Origin: PALSA-1006 sp036171275
GTDB lineage: Bacteria > Pseudomonadota > Gammaproteobacteria > Burkholderiales > Gallionellaceae
Direction: 5' to 3'
DNA length: 64,000 nt
Assembly: GCA_036171275.1 (NCBI GenBank)
Contig: JAVHQT010000105.1
Coordinates: 1-64,000 of the forward strand
The translations under genes were made by a program, and so were the position numbers. Positions 50,032 to 59,185 of this stretch are shown piece after piece (position 1 is the stretch's first letter; each line of letters starts with the position of its first letter). A model generated the notes under the pieces. The model saw only the letters and a list, made by a program, of their open reading frames with translations. It was not told where the DNA came from and made no database searches.

Positions 50032-51885
50032 ATGCTCAATATTCAGAATCTGACTTACTTACAAAGTGGTACGCCGCTATTTCAATCGGCCAATCTTCAG
50101 GCTTTTTCCAACCAGCGCATTGGTTTGGTGGGGCAAAACGGCTGCGGGAAATCGACCTTGTTTCGACTGATTCGTGGCGAAATCAAAGCGGACGGTGGCG
50201 ACATTGCCTTACAAAGTGGCAAAACTTTGGGCTATGTCGAGCAAGAAATTGCCAATTCCGCACTGCCTGCGCTGGAATTTGTCTTGGATGGCGACGCGCA
50301 ATTGCGCCAACTGGAAAAAACGCTGGCGCAAGAAACGCATGATGCGGAATGGTTTGCGGCGCAACAACATTTTGAAGCGATTGATGGTTATGGTGCGCCT
50401 GCGCGCGCCGCTCAATTATTGAATGGGCTAGGCTTTGACGTGAACACGCTACATCGTTCCGTTGCCAGCTTTTCTGGTGGTTGGCGAATGCGCTTAAATC
50501 TCGCCCGTGCGCTGATGCATCGCGCCGACTTGCTGCTTCTCGACGAACCGACCAATCACTTGGATTTGGAAGCCATTCTTTGGCTAGAAAACTATTTAGC
50601 GCGTTACCCCGGCAGCATTTTATTAGTCTCACACGACCGAGAATTTCTCAACGCCACGGTGAACCGAATCGCCCACGTGCATGACGGCATCATCGACAGC
50701 TACGCCGGAAACTACGACGATTTTGAACGCGCCCGTGACGAACGATTCACGCTACAAAATCAAGCCTTCCAAACCCAACAAGCGAAAATTGCTCATTTAG
50801 AAGACTTTGTGCGCCGCTTTCGCGCTCAAGCGACCAAAGCGAAGCAAGCACAAAGTCGAATCAAAGCATTGGAACGCCTGACGCGCATTGCCCCCGCTCA
50901 CGTCACCGACGGCCATTTTGCCTTAGAAATTGAAGCACCAGAACGCAGCCCAGATTTACTCCTTCGCGCAGAAGGGCTGAGTTTTAGCTATGGCGATAAC
51001 ACCTTGTTTAATAACGTAGAAATGCTGATTCGCTCCGGCGGGCGCATTGCTTTATTGGGCCCGAATGGCGCAGGAAAATCCACTTTAATTAAACTGCTGG
51101 TTGGCGAACTTCAGCCGACTGCGGGCAAATTAGAAATCACTTCAGAAATCCGAATCGGCTATTTTGCTCAGCATCAATTAGAGAATCTCGACAGTGCGGC
51201 AACGCCCTTACACCACCTGGAACGCATTGCGCCCAAAGAAACTACGCTCACGTTGCGAACCTTTTTAGGGCGTTTTGGTTTGGCTGGGAATCGCGAAGAT
51301 CGTCCGGTTGCCAGTTTTTCGGGGGGTGAAAAAAGCCGCTTAGCCTTGGCTTTATTGGCTTGGCAGAAACCGCATCTTTTGCTGTTAGATGAACCCACCA
51401 ACCACCTTGACCTCGACATGCGCGATGCACTCACGCTGGCTTTAGAAGAATACACCGGCGCAGTGGTGCTCGTTTCACATGACCGCAGCCTGATTCGTGC
51501 CGTGGCCGACGAACTTTGGCTGGTTGCTGACCACACTGCCCGCTTATTTGACGGCGACTTAGACGACTACAAAACGTGGACGGAAGAACGCCGGCGCAAC
51601 GAACTCGTCCCCAATAAAGTCACCAAACCAATCGCCGCGCCTTTAGCCAAAGTTAACCGCAAAGCCTTGCAATCCAAACAGGCAAAAATTGAAAAAGCGC
51701 TGCATCAAGCTCAAGCTGAACTGAGTGAAATCAACTTGCAATTGGGTTCACCAGAAACATACTCGCAAGCCAACGGCGACTTTATCAAGCAACTCAACAG
51801 CCGACGTGAGCAAGCGATCACAACAGTCGCGCAATTAGAAGAAAGTTGGCTAGAACTGGAAATAAGTCTGGAAGAAAATCGGTGA
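50032..51885 (+). CDS. ABC-F family ATPase (YheS-like)
   Basis: 617-residue soluble protein with two ABC cassettes and no membrane domain, the ABC-F type that acts on ribosomes. Cassette 1: Walker A GQNGCGKST (about 34-42), signature FSGGWRMRLNLARAL, Walker B LLLLDEPTNHLD. A helical linker (about 240-290; charged, FVRRFRAQATKAKQAQSRIK) is the P-site tRNA interaction motif. Cassette 2: GPNGAGKST, FSGGEKSRLALALL, LLLLDEPTNHLD. A C-terminal coiled coil (about 545-617) is present, as in YheS/Uup. Exact subfamily (YheS versus Uup) is inferred from length and linker only. Confidence 0.9.
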   Translation: MLNIQNLTYLQSGTPLFQSANLQAFSNQRIGLVGQNGCGKSTLFRLIRGEIKADGGDIALQSGKTLGYVEQEIANSALPALEFVLDGDAQLRQLEKTLAQETHDAEWFAAQQHFEAIDGYGAPARAAQLLNGLGFDVNTLHRSVASFSGGWRMRLNLARALMHRADLLLLDEPTNHLDLEAILWLENYLARYPGSILLVSHDREFLNATVNRIAHVHDGIIDSYAGNYDDFERARDERFTLQNQAFQTQQAKIAHLEDFVRRFRAQATKAKQAQSRIKALERLTRIAPAHVTDGHFALEIEAPERSPDLLLRAEGLSFSYGDNTLFNNVEMLIRSGGRIALLGPNGAGKSTLIKLLVGELQPTAGKLEITSEIRIGYFAQHQLENLDSAATPLHHLERIAPKETTLTLRTFLGRFGLAGNREDRPVASFSGGEKSRLALALLAWQKPHLLLLDEPTNHLDLDMRDALTLALEEYTGAVVLVSHDRSLIRAVADELWLVADHTARLFDGDLDDYKTWTEERRRNELVPNKVTKPIAAPLAKVNRKALQSKQAKIEKALHQAQAELSEINLQLGSPETYSQANGDFIKQLNSRREQAITTVAQLEESWLELEISLEENR

Positions 51886-51940
51886 ACCAGCGAATTGAAC
51901 AAAAATACAAAGCAATATTAAACCCGTTATCCAAAAAACC

Positions 51941-52061
51941 AGTTAGCCACAGATGAACACGGATTTTCACAGATAAAACCGTGTATTACATGCGATTTCG
52001 CGCGCTCCCAAGCATGTATGCGCAATGACAATAAAGTCCGTGTTTAATCTGTGTCTCAATT
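51941..52061. repeat. Imperfect inverted repeat of the CACAGATGAACACGGAT type
   Basis: GCCACAGATGAACACGGATT (51952 onward) is answered by AAGTCCGTGTTTAATCTGTG (52035 onward) on the opposite strand; a third half-unit TTCACAGATAAAACCGTG lies between. CACAGAT-AACAC-GGAT repeats of this form recur in many unrelated bacteria. Lies between the ABC-F gene and the old yellow enzyme gene. Confidence 0.55.
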
Positions 52062-52128
52062 GCTTTTTTCAGGGTGATTGATTCCGTCTTGTACTGCACT
52101 CACGCCGAACGGAATCAATCTGTCTTGT

Positions 52129-53205
52129 TTAATTGCTCGGATAATCGGTATAGCCTTTTTCGCCCGGGGTGTAAAAAGTGCTGAAATCGGGCGCGGTGAG
52201 TTCCACGCCATTTTTCAGTTTTTGCACTAAATCTGGGTTGGAAATAAACGGCCGACCAAACGCCACCAAGTCACCACGTTGCGCATCCAAATCAGCATTA
52301 GCGCGCGCTAAATCATAGCCGCCAGACAAAATATACGCGCCCTTGAAGTTCGCACGAATCGCTGCTTTCAAGGTGGTGCTCACTTCCGGTGCCCCCATTG
52401 AGCTGTGATCGACCACATGGATATACGCCAAGCCGAGCGGATTTAACTCATTGATTAAATGCAGATAAAGGGCATCCATTTCCGCATCGGCTACCGTACC
52501 ATTAAATGCGCCGTAAGGTGAAATACGCATTCCGACCCGCTCAGCACCAATTGCCGCCACGGTTGCTTTGGCCACTTCAAGCACAAAACGAGCGCGATTT
52601 TGAATGCTGCCGCCCCATTGGTCGGTGCGCTGATTGCTAGCGGTATTCAAAAATTGATCCATCAAATAACCGTTTGCTGCATGCAATTCCACGCCATCAA
52701 AACCTGCTTCAAGCGAACGTTTTGCGCCATTCACATAATCGGCAATCGCTTCCGCAATATCGGCTTCGCTCATCGCAATCGGCACGGCGTGCGCTTGTTG
52801 CCCTTGGCTGTCCGTCCATAATTCACCGGGTGCGGCAATCGCCGATGGCGCGATAATTTTTGTGCCAGCCGCCATATTGGCCGGATGACTGACGCGACCG
52901 GTATGCATTAATTGCACAAAAATTTTGCCGCCTGCCGCATGAACTTGCTCATTCACGTGCTGCCAGCCGTGCACTTGTGCATCGCTGAAAACGCCGGGAA
53001 TACGCGCATAACCCAAGCCATTCGCGCACGGGGCGACACCTTCGGTAATCAGCAAACCGGCATCGGCGCGTTGCGAATAATACGTTGCCATCAGCGCATT
53101 CGGCAGATTATCAATGGCGCGAGCGCGGGTCATCGGTGCCATCACTATGCGATTTTTCAGCGTCAGCTTGCCGAGGGTGAACGGGGTAAACAAGGGATTG
53201 GACAT
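52129..53205 (-). CDS. Old yellow enzyme family alkene reductase (NemA-like)
   Basis: 358-residue FMN-dependent oxidoreductase reducing activated double bonds or nitro compounds with NAD(P)H. N-terminal LTLKNRIVMAPMTRARA (14-30) holds FMN; QLMHTGRVSHP carries a binding histidine region; DGVELHAANGYLMDQFLN is the class signature with catalytic/substrate His-Asn; C-terminal GDLVAFGRPFISNPDLV binds phosphate. Length and motifs fit NemA/XenA-like classical OYEs. Precedes a YceI gene separated by an IHF-like repeat; no TetR-type NemR is nearby. Confidence 0.9.
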   Translation of the reverse strand: MSNPLFTPFTLGKLTLKNRIVMAPMTRARAIDNLPNALMATYYSQRADAGLLITEGVAPCANGLGYARIPGVFSDAQVHGWQHVNEQVHAAGGKIFVQLMHTGRVSHPANMAAGTKIIAPSAIAAPGELWTDSQGQQAHAVPIAMSEADIAEAIADYVNGAKRSLEAGFDGVELHAANGYLMDQFLNTASNQRTDQWGGSIQNRARFVLEVAKATVAAIGAERVGMRISPYGAFNGTVADAEMDALYLHLINELNPLGLAYIHVVDHSSMGAPEVSTTLKAAIRANFKGAYILSGGYDLARANADLDAQRGDLVAFGRPFISNPDLVQKLKNGVELTAPDFSTFYTPGEKGYTDYPSN

Positions 53206-53288
53206 ACGGTTTCCTTTTTAAAAAAGTGAGGCAAATAATCCTACAGCATACGTTTCTTAGCTCAAAACTTGACTGAAAAATTCATAAT

Positions 53289-53301
53289 AATCAGGTACTT
53301 A
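53289..53301 (+). repeat. IHF-core repeat copy (one mismatch)
   Basis: AATCAGGTACTTA; reverse TAAGTACCTGATTATTATGA. In the spacer between YceI and old yellow enzyme genes. Confidence 0.5.
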
Positions 53302-53346
53302 TATATCTACTTTCGCCGATATAACCGAATTTTAGACCTAGCGCTT

Positions 53347-53913
53347 TTATTGCTTGATCGACTCAACTGGAATCGTCAGAGTCACTTCGTCGCCCACGTA
53401 GGGAACGTAAGCACCTAGACCAAAGTCGGAACGTTTAATCACAGCTGTTGCCGTTGCGCCACAGGCATCTTTTTTCAACATTGGATGCGGCATACATTGG
53501 AACGTGGTCACAGTCAGCGTCACCGGTTTCGTCACGCCTTTGACGGTTAAATTTCCTTCCACGCTGACCAGCTTTTCACCGACGAACACTAAGCGGTTTG
53601 AGGTGTAGTTAATGGTTGGAAATTTCGCCACATCAAAAAAAGTGGCACTTTGAATATGTTCATTAAATTTAGCCGAGCCGGTATTGACCGAATTGACCTC
53701 AATGCTGACGTTAACTGAACCGCTGTGTGCAGCGCGGTCAATCACAATGGTGCCGCTGGTTTTATCAAAGCGACTGAGCTGAATTGAATAGCCCAAGTGA
53801 TTGTATTCAAAACGCGGCAAAGTGTGACTGGGCTCGATACTGTACGTTTCTGGCGCAGCAAAAGCCAAAGACGAAACCGAAGCAGCAAGGGTGAAAGCAA
53901 CTATTTTTTTCAT
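53347..53913 (-). CDS. YceI-family periplasmic lipid-binding protein
   Basis: 188-residue exported lipocalin-like protein. Signal peptide 1-19 (VAFTLAASVSSLAFA-A). The YceI barrel fills the rest: YSIEPSHTLPRFEYNHLGYS (24-43), FDKTSGTIVID, INYTSNRLVF, VEGNLTVKGVTKPVTLTVTTF and RSDFGLGAYVPYVGDEVTLTI. Family members bind isoprenoid quinones. It follows the cytochrome b561 gene on the same strand, a pairing seen in many proteobacteria (YceJ-YceI in E. coli). AAAGGAG lies before the ATG, downstream of an IHF-like repeat. Confidence 0.9.
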   Translation of the reverse strand: MKKIVAFTLAASVSSLAFAAPETYSIEPSHTLPRFEYNHLGYSIQLSRFDKTSGTIVIDRAAHSGSVNVSIEVNSVNTGSAKFNEHIQSATFFDVAKFPTINYTSNRLVFVGEKLVSVEGNLTVKGVTKPVTLTVTTFQCMPHPMLKKDACGATATAVIKRSDFGLGAYVPYVGDEVTLTIPVESIKQ

Positions 53914-53940
53914 GGTAAAACTCCTTTGGGGTTAAATTTG

Positions 53941-53953
53941 TAACATGTTGATT
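53941..53953 (-). repeat. IHF-core repeat copy (exact)
   Basis: TAACATGTTGATT, extended as TTGATTATATTGAAAAAT. Occupies most of the gap between the cytochrome b561 stop and the YceI start. Confidence 0.65.
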
Positions 53954-53969
53954 ATATTGAAAAATTTTA

Positions 53970-54506
53970 TTACGGCAGCATTCTTTTCAAAATTGAATCT
54001 TTGTCGATAAACTGATGTTTAATTACCGCTGCTAAATGGAGCAGCACCAACAGAAATAACATCACGTTTAAACCTTCGTGCACGTCGCCTAACAGATTGC
54101 CCAACGCTTTATCCGCATTAACCAGATTGGGCAAGGGCAAAATTCCAAATAAAACGGTTTGAAACCCTTTCGCGGAACTCATCAACCAACCTGAAAGTGG
54201 CACCGCAAACATGAGCAAATACAAAAAATGATGCGTGGCATGGCTTGCCAACTGTTGCCAACGCGGCAGGCCATCCGGCAACGGCGGCGGCGTATGCGTG
54301 GCGCGCCAAATAATGCGCACAACGACCAACAGTAAAATAACGATTCCCAGCCATTTGTGATAACTGATGAGCTGCAATTTTGTCGGCGATAAAGGCAAAT
54401 CATGCATATACACGCCAAGCGGAAGCGCGATAAAAATCAGCATCGCCACCAGCCAATGCAAAACTTTTGCTGGGCTAGTGTAAGCTAAACTATTGTTTTT
54501 ATTCAT
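53970..54506 (-). CDS. Cytochrome b561 (YceJ-like)
   Basis: 178-residue inner-membrane di-haem cytochrome with four helices. Haem-ligand histidines are visible in KVLHWLVAMLIF (H17), LISYHKWLGIVILL (H about 45), and VHEGLNVMLFLLVLLHLAAVIKHQFIDKD near the end. Probably moves electrons between the quinone pool and a periplasmic partner; pairing with YceI supports a quinone link. It is the first of the b561-YceI pair and lies 9 nt after the pirin gene stop, so the three may be one transcript. Confidence 0.88.
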   Translation of the reverse strand: MNKNNSLAYTSPAKVLHWLVAMLIFIALPLGVYMHDLPLSPTKLQLISYHKWLGIVILLLVVVRIIWRATHTPPPLPDGLPRWQQLASHATHHFLYLLMFAVPLSGWLMSSAKGFQTVLFGILPLPNLVNADKALGNLLGDVHEGLNVMLFLLVLLHLAAVIKHQFIDKDSILKRMLP

Positions 54507-54515
54507 TATATTTTC

Positions 54516-55406
54516 CTATCTAAACACAGCATCCGAGGTTTGTTCCGTATTGGCTTCAAACTCTCCGCGCCGATAATCGTCCAAAGCTTGGTTGATTTCC
54601 GCTTGAGTATTCATCACAAACGGGCCGTATTGCGCAATCGCTTGCTGGAGCGGTTTGCCTGCCAACAAAATTAACTTCGTTGACTCGGTGGCTTGAATTT
54701 GCACACCGTCAGCGTCAAGCGTATTGCTCAAAATGCCCATGCGTCCAGCCGGCAAAGTGCGCTCACCCACGGCAACTTGTCCGCGATAAACATAGATAAA
54801 CGCATTATGTCCGGCGGGAATTTCGGCTGCAAAATTTGCCCCAGCGGGCAAATGCACGTCTAAATAAATCGGCTCAGTCACGCCACGTTGAACCAAGCCA
54901 TCCACACCTTGAAACCGTCCGGCAATCACACGAACGGTCACATTTTCTGCGGTGCGCAACTCAGGAATCACTTCGCTGGCAAAATCTTGATACCACGGAT
55001 CGCTCATTTTTAAATGGCTTGGCAAATTCAGCCACAGTTGAAAACCTTCCATCACGCCTTCGGTTTGTTCAGGAATTTCCGAGTGAATCACGCCGCGCGC
55101 CGCCGTCATCCACTGCACGCCGCCATCTTGCAATAAGCCTTCATGCCCGGCGCTATCCCGATGCCGCATCCGCCCAGCCAACATATAAGTGACGGTTTCA
55201 AAACCGCGATGCGGATGGTCAGGAAATCCAGCAATATAATCATCAGCTTGGTCGCTGCCGAACGCATCCAACATCAAAAAAGGGTCAAGGCGTTTTTGCA
55301 ATTGGCCGCTTAACACACGCGTGAGTTTCACCCCCGCGCCGTCTGAGGTGGCACGACCTTCGATAATTTGCTCAATACTGCGTGTTGGCTGAATGGCGTT
55401 TGGCAT
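54516..55406 (-). CDS. Pirin family protein
   Basis: 296-residue bicupin. The N-terminal cupin contains the metal-binding pattern FPDHPHRGFETVTYMLAG (about 59-76), with the H-x-H and E-T residues, and HRDSAGHEGLLQDGGVQWMTAARG. The C-terminal cupin is degenerate. Bacterial pirins such as YhhW can have quercetinase activity; others bind other enzymes. ATG 55406 follows GGAAG by 6 nt; the extension to 55466 runs into the LysR promoter region. Divergent from a LysR gene that is the likely regulator. Confidence 0.9.
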   Translation of the reverse strand: MPNAIQPTRSIEQIIEGRATSDGAGVKLTRVLSGQLQKRLDPFLMLDAFGSDQADDYIAGFPDHPHRGFETVTYMLAGRMRHRDSAGHEGLLQDGGVQWMTAARGVIHSEIPEQTEGVMEGFQLWLNLPSHLKMSDPWYQDFASEVIPELRTAENVTVRVIAGRFQGVDGLVQRGVTEPIYLDVHLPAGANFAAEIPAGHNAFIYVYRGQVAVGERTLPAGRMGILSNTLDADGVQIQATESTKLILLAGKPLQQAIAQYGPFVMNTQAEINQALDDYRRGEFEANTEQTSDAVFR

Positions 55407-55505
55407 GATTTTCTTCCGCTGACAATGCAACGTATCATATTCAAAGCAAATCAATAGATAAAGCACTAAAATCGGGAATGACTATCTCATAAATGGAACA
55501 AACCA

Positions 55506-56408
55506 ATGACTACTTTTTCTGCCGATGATTTAATTTTATTTGCCAGCATCCTTGAACAAGGCAGCTTGGTGCGCGCCGCTGAACACTTGGAAATTCCCAA
55601 AGCCACCGTTTCTAGGCGTTTGAATAATCTGGAAAACAGTCTGGGTGAACGCTTATTGTTGCGCACGACGCGCCGACTTACTTTGACCGATTTTGGGCAA
55701 GAATTTCTCGAACATTGCCGCCGTGTCAGCGAAGAAGTAGCGGGCACGCAAGACTTTGTCAGCAGCCAAGCGCAAACGCCACGCGGTCGGTTACGTATTT
55801 CCATGCCTGGCGATTATGCCAAGTTACATTTTTCGCATGCCATCGCCACTTTTATCGAAAACTATCCTGACATTCAATTGGATATTGATTTGTCGTCGCG
55901 CCGTGTCGATTTAATCGGTGAACGGTTTGATCTGGCCATTCGCATGGGCACGTTGGCGGATGATTCCAATCTGGTGGCGCGCAAAATTGATGAGCAGAGT
56001 TTTGCGTTGTATGCCAGCCCGATTTATCTCGCCTTGCACGCCGCGCCTCGGCATCCCGATGACTTGATACAACATCGCGCCGTGCGTTTACTCTCAGTAC
56101 AAGGTCATGCCCTGCCGTGGAAATTGAGCTGCGGCAAAGAAGTTTGGGACGCAGTACCACCCGGCAGATTGACACTAAATTCACCCGATATGATTCAACA
56201 ATTATTACTGGATGGCGCAGGCATTGGCGCGCTGCCGCGTGGTTTTGCTAAAGAAGATTTACGCAATCATCGGCTGGTCAATATTTTGCCAGAATGGAAC
56301 TTACCCACCGTTCCCGCCTGGGCAGTGATGCCAATGCGCCGTTTTTTACCGAGCAAAACCCGCGTTTTTATTGATTATTTAGTGCGCAATATGGAAAATA
56401 TCAGCTAA
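55506..56408 (+). CDS. LysR-type transcriptional regulator
   Basis: 300-residue regulator. Winged helix-turn-helix at 5-62 (LVRAAEHLEIPKATVSRRLNNLE is the recognition part), a linker helix and the periplasmic-binding-like effector domain (about 90-295; GRLRISMPGDYAKLHFSHAI, LIGERFDLAIRMGTLADDSNL). The AxHLxIPKATVSRRLxxLE pattern puts it in the AaeR/PecT-like group. The 99-bp shared region with pirin has TATCATATT and TATCTCATA, possible half-sites. Likely controls pirin and perhaps the b561-YceI genes; the ligand is unknown. Confidence 0.9.
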   Translation: MTTFSADDLILFASILEQGSLVRAAEHLEIPKATVSRRLNNLENSLGERLLLRTTRRLTLTDFGQEFLEHCRRVSEEVAGTQDFVSSQAQTPRGRLRISMPGDYAKLHFSHAIATFIENYPDIQLDIDLSSRRVDLIGERFDLAIRMGTLADDSNLVARKIDEQSFALYASPIYLALHAAPRHPDDLIQHRAVRLLSVQGHALPWKLSCGKEVWDAVPPGRLTLNSPDMIQQLLLDGAGIGALPRGFAKEDLRNHRLVNILPEWNLPTVPAWAVMPMRRFLPSKTRVFIDYLVRNMENIS

Positions 56409-56450
56409 GCAACCGCTATTTTCCCAAACAACGGGGTTCGGCGTTAGGAC

Positions 56451-56470
56451 TAAAGGCAAATAAGCCTTTA
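56451..56470 (+). other. Small hairpin after LysR gene
   Basis: TAAAGGC, AAATAA loop, GCCTTTA. A 7-bp stem without a T-run; a weak terminator at most. The remaining DNA to 56584 shows no gene. Confidence 0.4.
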
Positions 56471-56589
56471 TACTTAAGCAATTAGCAACCCGACTTTACC
56501 CGCTTAAGCAATGAATCATTCCGCTTTCCTTGCGTCATCAATGCGTATTTTTTGCTGCTAATTTAACCTTAAGTAAACACTGATTAAAT

Positions 56590-56728
56590 ACTTTGTTCGC
56601 CCTGATTTCGTTAAAGAGTGATTTTAACTAATTGATTTATATGATATTTATGCCGTTGTGGCTTGAAATAGCGCTACTGATGTTTTCGTAGCGCTCACCA
56701 CAAACGGCATAAATCAGCGCTTCCTTAA
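56590..56728. repeat. Long intergenic palindromic repeat (copy 7), upstream of hda
   Basis: GTTCGCCCTGATTTCG opens the element, TAACTAATTGATT (56625-56637) is an exact IHF core extended as TTATATGATATTTATGCCG, and GCCGTTGTGG/CCACAAACGGC arms flank a TAGCGCTAC-type hairpin. AATCAGCGCTTCCTTAA at its end is identical to copy 5. It stops 3 bp before the hda ATG. Confidence 0.7.
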
Positions 56729-56731
56729 CTG

Positions 56732-57397
56732 ATGACACAACTTTTACTCAACATCGCACCGGAATGGCATCCGAGCTTGCAAAATTTCGTGGCAGGACGA
56801 AACAGTGAACTACTGAGCGCCGTGGCTCACGCACTGCGAAACACCGGCGACGTGAACGGAATTTATATTTGGGGCGAAGCCGGTTGCGGAAAAAGCCATT
56901 TACTAAAAGCCGTCATTTCCGCTGCACAGCAGCAGGGTTTATCCGCCGTTTATCGCGAAGGCAGCATTCCTGAAAGCCAGCAAGTTGTCGCGCTGGATCA
57001 GGTTGAAAATCTCAATCCTGAGCAGCAAATTGCTTTATTTTCTTTATACAATCAGCTTCGGGAAACAGGTGGACTTTTGCTGGTTAGCGGACAAACTGCA
57101 CCCGCGCATTTAAATCTGCGCGATGATTTACGCACCCGCTTAGGCTGGGGTTTGATTTATCAACTGCACGCCTTAAACGACGTTGAAAAAACCCGAACCC
57201 TGCATCAACACGCCGCCGCTCGTGGCTTTGAATTACCCTCCGAAGTCACGCAATATTTAATTCGTCACGGTCAGCGCGATTTACCCTATTTACTCAATAT
57301 GCTGGATCAACTGGACACACATTGTTTACGCTTGAAAAAACGGGTTGCGACCATTCCGATTTTAAAAGAATTGATGAAAAATAAAATAGTTATGTAA
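56732..57397 (+). CDS. hda: DnaA regulatory inactivator Hda
   Basis: 221-residue AAA+ protein that, with the DNA-loaded beta clamp, stimulates ATP hydrolysis by DnaA and so prevents over-initiation. The N-terminal QLLLNIAPEW resembles the clamp-binding QLSLPL motif of Hda. P-loop GEAGCGKS at 48-55, Walker B VVALDQVENL, sensor region LLLVSGQTAPAHL and LRTRLGWGLIYQL. No ribosome site precedes the ATG: the preceding bases belong to a dispersed repeat. The stop codon begins another repeat copy. Its presence fits the DnaA-box cluster at 17.5 kb. Confidence 0.88.
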   Translation: MTQLLLNIAPEWHPSLQNFVAGRNSELLSAVAHALRNTGDVNGIYIWGEAGCGKSHLLKAVISAAQQQGLSAVYREGSIPESQQVVALDQVENLNPEQQIALFSLYNQLRETGGLLLVSGQTAPAHLNLRDDLRTRLGWGLIYQLHALNDVEKTRTLHQHAAARGFELPSEVTQYLIRHGQRDLPYLLNMLDQLDTHCLRLKKRVATIPILKELMKNKIVM

Positions 57398-57407
57398 CTA
57401 TATGATT
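57395..57407 (-). repeat. IHF-core repeat copy (one mismatch), overlaps hda stop
   Basis: TAACTATATGATT, extended as TGATTATATTGATAAT. The hda TAA is its first codon. Confidence 0.6.
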
Positions 57408-57515
57408 ATATTGATAATTTTATAAATTAACCTCATCCAACCGCGTGATTAACTTAAGTTTTACCCTTCACTGCCGATTATCCATTTTCAGCACTTTTTT
57501 AAAAGGAACCCCGTA

Positions 57516-59167
57516 ATGAATACCATGAATGCCCGATTAACACAGAACTCAATCCAAGCAGATCGCATAATGTTGCCGGTACTCGCCGGACTTTTTGTCA
57601 TGGGGCTGGCACTTTCTGGCTGGCACGACACCTTAAAATGGGCATTATTGATTGGCATTCCCAGCGTCGCCTTGCCCGCGTTTCTAATCATCACCGCGCC
57701 CGGTGCGCCGCTAACACGGGCGGTGGTTGCTGCCGCGTTAATTGTTTTCTCCGCTTTACATATTCATCAAGCAGCCGGCATGACTGAGTTCCATTTTGGT
57801 ATTTTTGTATTGTTAGCTTTTTTACTGATTTATCGTGACTGGATAGTCATTATCGTCGGTGCTGCCGTGGCAGCAGTGCATCATTTAAGCTTCAACTATT
57901 TGCAAGAATGGGGTTATGGCGTGATTTGCTTTACCCATACGGGGCTGAATATTGTGTTATTGCACGCGGCTTACGTCGTGGTGGAAGCGGCTGTTTTAGC
58001 GTATTTGGCCATTTTATTACAGCGCGAAGCGACTCAATCTGCCGAGTTGGATGTGCGGGTGCTAACGCTGAATTCGGCTGGCGATGGCAGTATTGACTTG
58101 ACGCTATCCAACTTGGCCGCCACCACACCCAGCACGCTGTTACTGCAACAAATGCTCGGCACGCTGCGCACCGCAATCACCAGTATCCGGAGCAACTCCA
58201 GCGCAATTACCAGCACCATTCACCAACTCAATCGCGGCTCGGAGCAACTCCAGCGCAATTACCAGCACCATTCACCAACTCAATCGCGGCTCGGNNNNNN
58301 NNNNNNNNNNNNNNNNNNNNNNNNNNNNNNNNNNNNNNNNNNNNNNNNNNNNNNNNNNNNNNNNNNNNNNNNNNNNNNNNNNNNNNNNNNNNNNAGCAAA
58401 TCGCACTCAGCTCGCAGGCACAAACCGAAGCGGCTTCTTCGACTGCTGCGTCGGTAGAGCAAATTACCGTCAGCATCAATTCCGTCGCCGCCAATGCGGA
58501 AGATGCGCGGCAGCTATCAGCCCATAGCCTGTCGCAAACACAGGAAGGCAACAAGAGCGTCGCCAAAATGGTAAACGAAATCCATCAAGTTCAATCCGAT
58601 GTGAACTTGATTGCCTCGTCAGTGAAAGAATTTATTGAAAGTACCCGCGTGATTGCCAGCATGACTCAGCAAGTCAAAGACATTGCCGATCAAACCAATT
58701 TGCTGGCTTTAAATGCGGCGATTGAAGCGGCTCGGGCAGGCGAACAAGGTCGGGGCTTTGCCGTGGTTGCAGATGAAGTACGTAAATTGGCAGAAAAATC
58801 TGCGTTGGCCGCCAATGAAATTGACCAAGTCACTAACGCTTTGAATCAAAAGACGAATATCGTTGAAAGTCGCGTACTCAGCGGCTTAAATTCATTGCAA
58901 TCAACGCAAGATCAAGCGCAGCAAATGTCGGCGATTCTGATTGAGGCGGGCATCGCGGTGGAAAAAACGCATCATGGCGTGGGCGATATTGCCGCCTCGG
59001 TGGGTGAGCAAAGCAATGCTAGCGCAGAAATTGCCCGCAATGTTGAACGCATCGCGCAAATGTCAGAAACCAATAACATCACCTTGCAATCCAGCACAAA
59101 AAATATTGCGCAATTAGAACAAATGGCCGAAGAATTACAGCGGGCAGTCAGCAAATTTAAGATTTAA
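57516..59167 (+). CDS. Methyl-accepting chemotaxis protein interrupted by an assembly gap
   Basis: Membrane chemoreceptor whose reading frame is broken by 100 N (58295-58394). The left part has about five to six transmembrane helices (residues 15-170; HFGIFVLLAFLLIYRDW, AAVAAVHHLSFNYLQ), a sensor type with an HHL-F motif and no large periplasmic domain. The right part is the cytosolic signalling hairpin: SVEQITVSINSVAANAEDA, then DIADQTNLLALNAAIEAARA and GRGFAVVADEVRKLAEKSA. A 52-bp tandem duplication (58191-58242, 58243-58294) abuts the gap and is not a multiple of three; it is probably an assembly artefact. AAGGA lies 8 nt before the ATG. Confidence 0.85.
58191..58294 (+). repeat. 52-bp tandem duplication at gap edge
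   Basis: Two identical 52-bp units starting AGCAACTCCAGCGCAATTAC, the second ending exactly where the N-run begins. GGAGCAACTC at both junctions is a short repeat that could have confused assembly. Confidence 0.9.
58295..58394. other. Assembly gap (100 N)
   Basis: Scaffold gap of placeholder size inside the chemoreceptor; true length and reading frame are unknown. Confidence 0.98.
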
Positions 59168-59185
59168 CGCAACTCTGAATTGTCA

